Source: Alcanivoracaceae bacterium (lineage in GTDB: Bacteria > Pseudomonadota > Gammaproteobacteria > Pseudomonadales > Alcanivoracaceae). From it: DNA of 64,000 nucleotides. The position numbers and the translations under genes are program-made. Positions within the stretch are counted from its first letter, which is position 1. Each line of letters begins with the position of its first letter. The DNA lies in assembly GCA_029213045.1 (NCBI GenBank), contig JARGPN010000009.1, forward strand, positions 186,001 through 250,000. Direction: 5' to 3'. The notes beneath the pieces are model-generated. The model was not told where the DNA came from, did no database searches, and saw only the letters and a list, made by a program, of their open reading frames with translations. Below are positions 58,789 to 64,000 of the stretch, in pieces.

Positions 58789-60081
58789 ATGAAAATGGGA
58801 AAGGGTCTTAAATCACTCGCGGCAGGCGCACTTGCGCTGTCGATGGGGCTGGGGTCGAGCATGGCGCAAGCCGCCGACACCATTAAAGTCGGTGTTTTGC
58901 ATTCACTCTCAGGAACAATGGCAATCAGTGAAACAACACTGAAAGACACTGTTCTCATGATGATTGAAGAGCAAAACAAAAAAGGTGGACTACTCGGCAA
59001 GAAACTAGAAGCTGTCGTTGTTGACCCCGCCTCCAACTGGCCTCTGTTCGCAGAAAAGGCACGAGAGCTTCTTGCTGTGCAAAAGGTAGATGTGGTTTTC
59101 GGCTGCTGGACGTCGGTATCACGTAAATCTGTTTTGCCAGTATTCGAAGAACTTAACGGCCTGCTGTTCTACCCTGTGCAGTACGAAGGTGAAGAATCCT
59201 CGCGTAACGTTTTCTACACCGGTGCAGCACCAAACCAGCAAGCTATTCCTGCTGTTGACTACTTGATGAATGATGTTGGCGTTAAACGCTGGGTGTTAGC
59301 GGGTACCGATTATGTTTACCCACGTACCACTAACAAAATCCTTGAAGCGTATTTGAAAAGCAAAGGCGTCGCCGATAAAGATATTATGATCAACTACACA
59401 CCATTCGGACATTCCGATTGGCAGGGTATTGTTTCTGACATCAAAAAGTTCGGTTCCGCGGGCAAGAAAACGGCAGTGGTTTCCACTATCAACGGAGACG
59501 CTAACGTTCCTTTCTACAAAGAGCTTGGTAACCAGAAAATCTCTGCTGAAGACATTCCTGTTGTTGCCTTCTCCGTTGGTGAAGAAGAACTTTCCGGTAT
59601 TGATACTGGCCCACTCGTAGGCCACCTTGCCGCATGGAACTACTTCCAAAGCGTAGACGTTCCAGTAAACGAAGCCTTTATCAAAAACTGGAAAACATTC
59701 ATCAAAAATCCAAAGCGCGTGACCAACGACCCAATGGAAGCAACCGTTATCGGTTTCAACCTGTGGGCACAAGCTGTTGAGAAAGCGAAAACAACTAAGG
59801 TCGACACCATTATCGACACGCTTCCCGGCCTAGAAACACCAAACATGACCGGTGGCACTGCGAAGATGTTGCCTAACCACCACCTGACCAAACCTGTACT
59901 GATCGGTGAAATCCGTGATGACGGCCAAGTTGACGTGGTATGGCAGACAGAAAAAGAAGTCCCAGGTGATGCATGGACCGATTTCTTACCAGAAAGCAAA
60001 GTCATTGAAGCTGACTGGGTGAAATTGAAATGCGGTAACTACAACACCAAGACCAAAAAGTGCTCAGGACAGAACTATTAA
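58789..60081 (+). CDS. urtA: Urea ABC transporter substrate-binding protein
   Basis: A 430-aa periplasmic binding protein with a signal peptide ending in SMAQA. It starts the mature chain with DTIKVGVLHSLSGTMAISE, typical of UrtA/AmiC-like proteins. VVFGCWTSVSRKSVLPVFEE and LLFYPVQYEGEE are UrtA landmarks. The ATG at 58789 follows GGGG-rich AAAAGGGG; a longer in-frame start is not supported. It binds urea for UrtBCDE. Confidence 0.93.
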   Translation: MKMGKGLKSLAAGALALSMGLGSSMAQAADTIKVGVLHSLSGTMAISETTLKDTVLMMIEEQNKKGGLLGKKLEAVVVDPASNWPLFAEKARELLAVQKVDVVFGCWTSVSRKSVLPVFEELNGLLFYPVQYEGEESSRNVFYTGAAPNQQAIPAVDYLMNDVGVKRWVLAGTDYVYPRTTNKILEAYLKSKGVADKDIMINYTPFGHSDWQGIVSDIKKFGSAGKKTAVVSTINGDANVPFYKELGNQKISAEDIPVVAFSVGEEELSGIDTGPLVGHLAAWNYFQSVDVPVNEAFIKNWKTFIKNPKRVTNDPMEATVIGFNLWAQAVEKAKTTKVDTIIDTLPGLETPNMTGGTAKMLPNHHLTKPVLIGEIRDDGQVDVVWQTEKEVPGDAWTDFLPESKVIEADWVKLKCGNYNTKTKKCSGQNY

Positions 60082-60100
60082 TACCTTGAGCTAGTCGGCA

Positions 60101-60120
60101 CGGCCGCCACGTGGCGGCCG
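60101..60120. terminator. Perfect 20-bp palindrome between urtA and urtB
   Basis: CGGCCGCCAC followed by its exact complement lies 20 bases after the urtA stop, without a T-run. It would form a very GC-rich hairpin in mRNA and protect the urtA end from exonucleases, which would keep the binding protein more abundant than the permeases. Confidence 0.6.
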
Positions 60121-60207
60121 ATTGCCTACGCATTTATTTCAAACAATATCATTGAACACAGTAAAACCCACACAAGACACACCCGATTCAGCACCAGGAG
60201 ATTTAGC

Positions 60208-61959
60208 GTGCCGCAAACGCGAATTACACCATTGGCCCTTATGGCAAGCCTGCTTCGCAATTGCTTGCGCAGGACGCCATCTTCAGTTCGCCAATTAATA
60301 TTGCTGACGGGGTTACTTATTGCCCTGCCCGCCCATGCACTTGCTGCCGATAAGCCTATTGCTGACACACCGAATGTCGATCAAACGAACATTGAAGTCG
60401 ATGCTGTCGAAGACGTGGACCCACCGATTTCGTTTGAATCACTGCTAGATCCGCTCGCAAAAGCCAGCTTTTCTGAGAAAGAAAAAGTCGTTGATATGAT
60501 CGTCGAGGAAAAGTTTAGCGGTAGCCGCAAAGTACTTGCTGCCTTTCTCGACAACGCCCTGTATTTCGATGCACAAACAGGGCAAGTTCTCATCATTAGC
60601 GAAAGTGAAGGTCAGGAGGACAGCTACTTCGACGCCATTAGTGGCGACGCATTAAGCGGCTACTCTGGCGATGCGAAAAAAATTCGCACCAACAATGGCC
60701 TGCGCAAAAAGCTTCGCGGTGCTATCGCCCGTTTTGACCTTGATGATGACAATGCCGTGGTCCGTTTAGGAGCCATCAAGCAACTGCGCGACGATCCTGA
60801 CGATGAAATTATGCCGCTGCTGCGAGAACAACTAAAGGACGAAACCAACGAAGAGGTTATCGAGCAGTTAACCGTCACCCTCGCCATCTTCGATCTCAAT
60901 AGTGACGACGCCGACGTGCGCTTATCCGCGGTGCAGCGCCTCGACGGCGAACTGGGCAACGATGTCTACAACCGCATCAAAATATTGACAGAAGAAGAGC
61001 AAGATTCGCAGGTAAAAAGTGCCGCCCTCAGCGTAATGACGCGTATAGAAGGCAAACGCAGTTTTTACGCCGGCCTAGAAACAACTTTCTTTGGGTTGAG
61101 CTTCGGTTCCGTACTGGTGCTTTCAGCCATCGGCCTCGCCATCACCTTTGGTGTAATGGGCGTGATTAACATGGCGCACGGCGAGCTGATGATGCTCGGC
61201 GCGTATACCACATTTGTTATTCAACAAATGATGCCGGATCACATTGGCTTATCAATTCTTCTATCAATTCCCGCCGCATTTCTTGTCTCTGGGTTGGTGG
61301 GTATCGCCATTGAACGAGGGATCGTTCGCTTCTTATATGGCCGACCACTTGAAACACTGTTGGCAACCTTCGGTGTGAGCTTGATTTTGCAGCAAGTCGT
61401 ACGCTCCATTTTTTCGCCGCTGAACCGTTCAGTGCAAACACCAGAAATGATGAGTGGACTTCTTCGCATTAACGAAATTTTCGCGATCACCTATAACCGG
61501 CTCTACATTTTAATATTCACATTGATCGTCTTTGCAGGATTGCTACTTATTCTGAATCGCACATCGCTTGGATTAAAGGTGCGCGCGGTATCACAAAATC
61601 GGCAAATGGCGAAAGCCATAGGCGTGCGCACTGACCGAGTTGACGCCCTTACCTTTGGGTTAGGTTCCGGTGTTGCCGGCATAGCAGGTGTTGCATTAAG
61701 CCAGCTCACCAACGTGGGTCCCAATTTAGGCCAGTCCTACATTATTGACTCTTTCATGGTGGTCGTCTTCGGTGGCGTCGGAAACCTTTGGGGAACACTT
61801 ATTGCGGGATTTGGCCTCGGTATCTTTAACAAGATACTCGAGCCCTACGCAGGCGCGGTGCTGGCCAAAATATTTATTCTTGTCTTCATCATTCTATTTA
61901 TTCAACGCCGTAAGCAGGGTTTGTTCCCGCAAAAAGGCCGCGCGGCGGAGGATCATTAA
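60208..61959 (+). CDS. urtB: Urea ABC transporter permease UrtB
   Basis: A 583-aa LivH-type permease with the long UrtB N-terminal part: a signal-like helix (LLIALPAHALAA) and ~250 residues outside the membrane with HEAT-like helices (AVVRLGAIKQLRDDPDDEIMPLLREQL). The membrane core shows GVMGVINMAHGELMMLGAY and GSGVAGIAGVALSQLTNVGP. The GTG start at 60208 has CCAGGAGA in front. It ends with an overlapping TAATG into urtC. Confidence 0.93.
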   Translation: MPQTRITPLALMASLLRNCLRRTPSSVRQLILLTGLLIALPAHALAADKPIADTPNVDQTNIEVDAVEDVDPPISFESLLDPLAKASFSEKEKVVDMIVEEKFSGSRKVLAAFLDNALYFDAQTGQVLIISESEGQEDSYFDAISGDALSGYSGDAKKIRTNNGLRKKLRGAIARFDLDDDNAVVRLGAIKQLRDDPDDEIMPLLREQLKDETNEEVIEQLTVTLAIFDLNSDDADVRLSAVQRLDGELGNDVYNRIKILTEEEQDSQVKSAALSVMTRIEGKRSFYAGLETTFFGLSFGSVLVLSAIGLAITFGVMGVINMAHGELMMLGAYTTFVIQQMMPDHIGLSILLSIPAAFLVSGLVGIAIERGIVRFLYGRPLETLLATFGVSLILQQVVRSIFSPLNRSVQTPEMMSGLLRINEIFAITYNRLYILIFTLIVFAGLLLILNRTSLGLKVRAVSQNRQMAKAIGVRTDRVDALTFGLGSGVAGIAGVALSQLTNVGPNLGQSYIIDSFMVVVFGGVGNLWGTLIAGFGLGIFNKILEPYAGAVLAKIFILVFIILFIQRRKQGLFPQKGRAAEDH

Positions 61960-63068
61960 TGTTTGCATCATTGGCTTCAATATTGCGTAACGACCGTGCT
62001 ACGAGCGTATTTTTACTGCTACTCACCGTCGTCACTGTGCTGGCATCTTTAGCGAATTTACTTTTCCCCGAAGGTTCGGCACTACACGTCTCAACCTACA
62101 CGCTGGGCTTGCTAGGTAAATACATGACCTATGCGCTACTCGCCGTCGCAGTCGATTTAATATGGGGTTACTGCGGCATTTTGAGCCTCGGACATACCGC
62201 GTTCTTCGCGCTTGGCGGTTACGCCATGGGCATGTACTTAATGCGCCAAATCGGCAATCGCGGCGTCTACGGCGATCCTGTTCTGCCTGACTTTATGGTG
62301 TTCTTAAACTGGGATACGTTGCCGTGGTATTGGCATGGCTTCGATATGTTTTGGTTCGCTGCACTCATGGTGTTGGTAGCGCCCGCTATTCTCGCCTTCG
62401 TATTTGGTTGGCTTGCGTTCCGATCACGGGTGACCGGCGTGTACTTTTCTATCATCACCCAGGCCCTTACCTATGCGTTGCTGCTCGCCTTTTTCCGCAA
62501 CGAAATGGGATTTGGTGGCAACAACGGGTTAACCGACTTTAAAGACTTGCTGGGCTTCGATTTGCAGGCTAATACCACACGAGTAGCTCTGTTTATTTCC
62601 TCGGCCGTCGCGCTCGCTGCCGGTGTTATTGCGTGTCGATTTATTATCAGCTCGCGTTTCGGGCGCGTTATTCAAGCAATTCGTGATTCAGAAAGTCGTA
62701 CACGTTTTATTGGTTACCGCGTCGACAATTACAAGCTTTGGCTGTTCGTCTTCTCGGCCATGCTCGCTGGCATCGCCGGTGCGCTATACGTGCCTCAGGT
62801 GGGCATTATCAACCCTGGTGAATTTGCCCCCATCAACTCTATTGAAGCGGTTGTTTGGGTAGCGGTAGGCGGTCGCGGCACGCTCTACGGAGCCGTCATC
62901 GGGGCATTCCTAGTGAACTACGCAAAGACCTATTTCACCATAGCGTTGCCGGAAATTTGGCTGTACGCGCTTGGCGGGTTATTTGTCATATCCACCCTTT
63001 TCCTACCTCAAGGTGTTGTTGGCTTAATGAATAAAGTGATGCAACGCAAGCAGGAGGCCCGTGTATGA
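61959..63068 (+). CDS. urtC: Urea ABC transporter permease UrtC
   Basis: A 369-aa LivM-type permease. Motifs include YCGILSLGHTAFFALGGYAMG and MLAGIAGALYVPQVGIINPGEF. It overlaps urtB by one base and urtD by four bases. It is the second membrane subunit of the urea importer. Confidence 0.94.
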   Translation: MFASLASILRNDRATSVFLLLLTVVTVLASLANLLFPEGSALHVSTYTLGLLGKYMTYALLAVAVDLIWGYCGILSLGHTAFFALGGYAMGMYLMRQIGNRGVYGDPVLPDFMVFLNWDTLPWYWHGFDMFWFAALMVLVAPAILAFVFGWLAFRSRVTGVYFSIITQALTYALLLAFFRNEMGFGGNNGLTDFKDLLGFDLQANTTRVALFISSAVALAAGVIACRFIISSRFGRVIQAIRDSESRTRFIGYRVDNYKLWLFVFSAMLAGIAGALYVPQVGIINPGEFAPINSIEAVVWVAVGGRGTLYGAVIGAFLVNYAKTYFTIALPEIWLYALGGLFVISTLFLPQGVVGLMNKVMQRKQEARV

Positions 63069-63898
63069 AGCTTCCAAATGCACTTGAAAAATTTGCTGAC
63101 CGCGAACATGTTTTTGATTTCGTTAACACAGGCACCCAAGGCCCCAAGGTTGATATCAGCCACAACGTGATTTTGTACTTGGAAGACATCAGTGTCAGTT
63201 TTGACGGTTTTAAAGCACTGAACGACTTAACCATGTACATCGGCGCTGGAGAATTGCGCTGCATTATTGGACCCAATGGTGCTGGCAAAACCACCATGAT
63301 GGACGTGATTACCGGAAAGACGCGCCCCGACACAGGCACTGCGTGGTTCGGTCAAAGCATTAACCTTTTGCAAAAAAGCGAACCGGAAATTGCCGAAGCA
63401 GGAATCGGTCGAAAATTCCAAAAACCTACGGTGTTTCAAATGCACTCCGTGTTTGAAAACTTGGAATTGGCGATGGCCGGTAATAAATCTGTCTGGACCA
63501 CGTTGTTTGCACGGATGACGCCCATGCAACTTGAGCGCATTAATGAGGTGATGGAAATTATTGGCCTGCAAGAACACCAGCACGCCTTAGCCGGAAGTTT
63601 GTCACACGGACAAAAACAGTGGCTCGAAATCGGCATGCTGCTAATGCAAAACCCAACACTGCTGTTAGTCGATGAGCCTGTCGCTGGCATGACCCCGCAA
63701 GAAACAGAGCGCACTGCTGAGCTGCTTGTTTCATTGGCGGGCAAACATTCTGTGGTGGTGGTTGAGCACGACATGGACTTTGTTCGCTCTATTGCGCGCA
63801 CGGTGACGGTACTGCACGAAGGCAGCGTACTGGCGGAAGGCCCTATCGACGTGGTGCAAAACGATCCACGCGTTATCGAAGTGTATTTAGGGGAATAA
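63065..63898 (+). CDS. urtD: Urea ABC transporter ATPase UrtD
   Basis: A 277-aa ABC ATPase. Walker A GPNGAGKTT, signature LSHGQKQWLEIG, Walker B LLLVDEPVAGM and the final H in VEHDMDFV are all present. The ~40-residue N-terminal extension before the ABC fold is usual for UrtD. The ATG overlaps the urtC stop. Confidence 0.94.
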   Translation: MKLPNALEKFADREHVFDFVNTGTQGPKVDISHNVILYLEDISVSFDGFKALNDLTMYIGAGELRCIIGPNGAGKTTMMDVITGKTRPDTGTAWFGQSINLLQKSEPEIAEAGIGRKFQKPTVFQMHSVFENLELAMAGNKSVWTTLFARMTPMQLERINEVMEIIGLQEHQHALAGSLSHGQKQWLEIGMLLMQNPTLLLVDEPVAGMTPQETERTAELLVSLAGKHSVVVVEHDMDFVRSIARTVTVLHEGSVLAEGPIDVVQNDPRVIEVYLGE

Positions 63899-63899
63899 C

Positions 63900-64000
63900 G
63901 TGACTGACACCATTCTCGATCTTAAATCCGTTAACCAGTTTTACGGTGGCAGCCATATTTTGTGGGATGTAGATCTGGCCGTAGAAAAAGGCTCCTGCAC
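63900..64000 (+). CDS. urtE: Urea ABC transporter ATPase UrtE (partial)
   Basis: Starts at a GTG two bases after the urtD stop and runs off the window. The visible 33 residues include LDLKSVNQFYGGSHILWDVDL, the typical UrtE opening. It is the second ATPase of the importer. Confidence 0.88.
   Translation, partial: MTDTILDLKSVNQFYGGSHILWDVDLAVEKGSC

Overview
The window looks like a chromosome segment of a marine-type gammaproteobacterium. The conserved block infC-rpmI-rplT-pheS-pheT-ihfA-merR followed by tRNA-Pro(GGG) is the gammaproteobacterial arrangement. A CYP153 alkane hydroxylase set and a urea carboxylase route fit an oligotrophic hydrocarbon user, possibly near Spongiibacteraceae/Cellvibrionales. 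The family-level guess is inference only.

Layout. (1) 1-9.1 kb is an aliphatic-oxidation locus. Ferredoxin, CYP153 P450 and ferredoxin reductase read rightwards. An AraC regulator, a ferritin-like 'metal-dependent hydrolase', a BtrH-like acyltransferase, two PaaI-type thioesterases and an acyl-CoA synthetase read leftwards. (2) 9.1-12.6 kb is a gene graveyard: an IS3/IS256 chimeric ORF, a truncated small secreted protein, an Rhs C-terminus with an amber codon, a radC 3' fragment and a broken tyrosine recombinase. (3) 12.6-20.8 kb is a heavy-metal island: czcI-like, czcC, czcB, czcA, czcD, then a second CDF transporter divergent from a CadR/PbrR-type MerR regulator with a visible 21-bp operator. 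(4) 20.7-25.1 kb is IS debris: a 5'-truncated FTR1 permease, an IS3 remnant, a complete IS66-family element without a target duplication, a truncated cytochrome-like gene and another IS3 remnant. (5) 25.1-29.7 kb is a defence spot: an intact IetA/IetS-type AAA ATPase plus subtilase pair beside a decayed helicase-DUF4391 pair. (6) 30-39.7 kb is a mobile-island module: a zinc-ribbon/Gly-zipper protein, RadC, DUF932, a YqaJ nuclease, an RDF-like protein, AlpA, an inovirus-Gp2-type protein, a winged-helix protein, an RHH protein, a decayed integrase and an intact integrase beside the 3' end of tRNA-Pro. (7) 39.8-49.4 kb is housekeeping: ihfA/pheTS/rplT/rpmI/infC, tRNA-Val, uvrB, aspartate aminotransferase and tRNA-Asn with a partial duplicate. 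(8) 49.6-64 kb holds an MMPL-type RND protein, then a nitrogen-scavenging locus: allophanate hydrolase behind a consensus-matching sigma-54 promoter, urea carboxylase, a GntR/FCD regulator and urtABCDE (urtE cut by the window end).

How the parts work together. Electrons pass from the reductase through the ferredoxin to CYP153; the leftward genes probably activate, release or transfer the acyl products. CzcCBA exports divalent metals across both membranes while the CDF pumps empty the cytoplasm into the periplasm. UrtABCDE imports urea, urea carboxylase makes allophanate and AtzF-type hydrolase yields ammonia and CO2; no urease is visible. The most unusual material is the 30-39.7 kb island. 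Four of its genes are preceded by a hairpin, a strong SD and an ATG, its recombination set has no recognisable annealase, and its Gp2-type protein carries HUH-like motifs.
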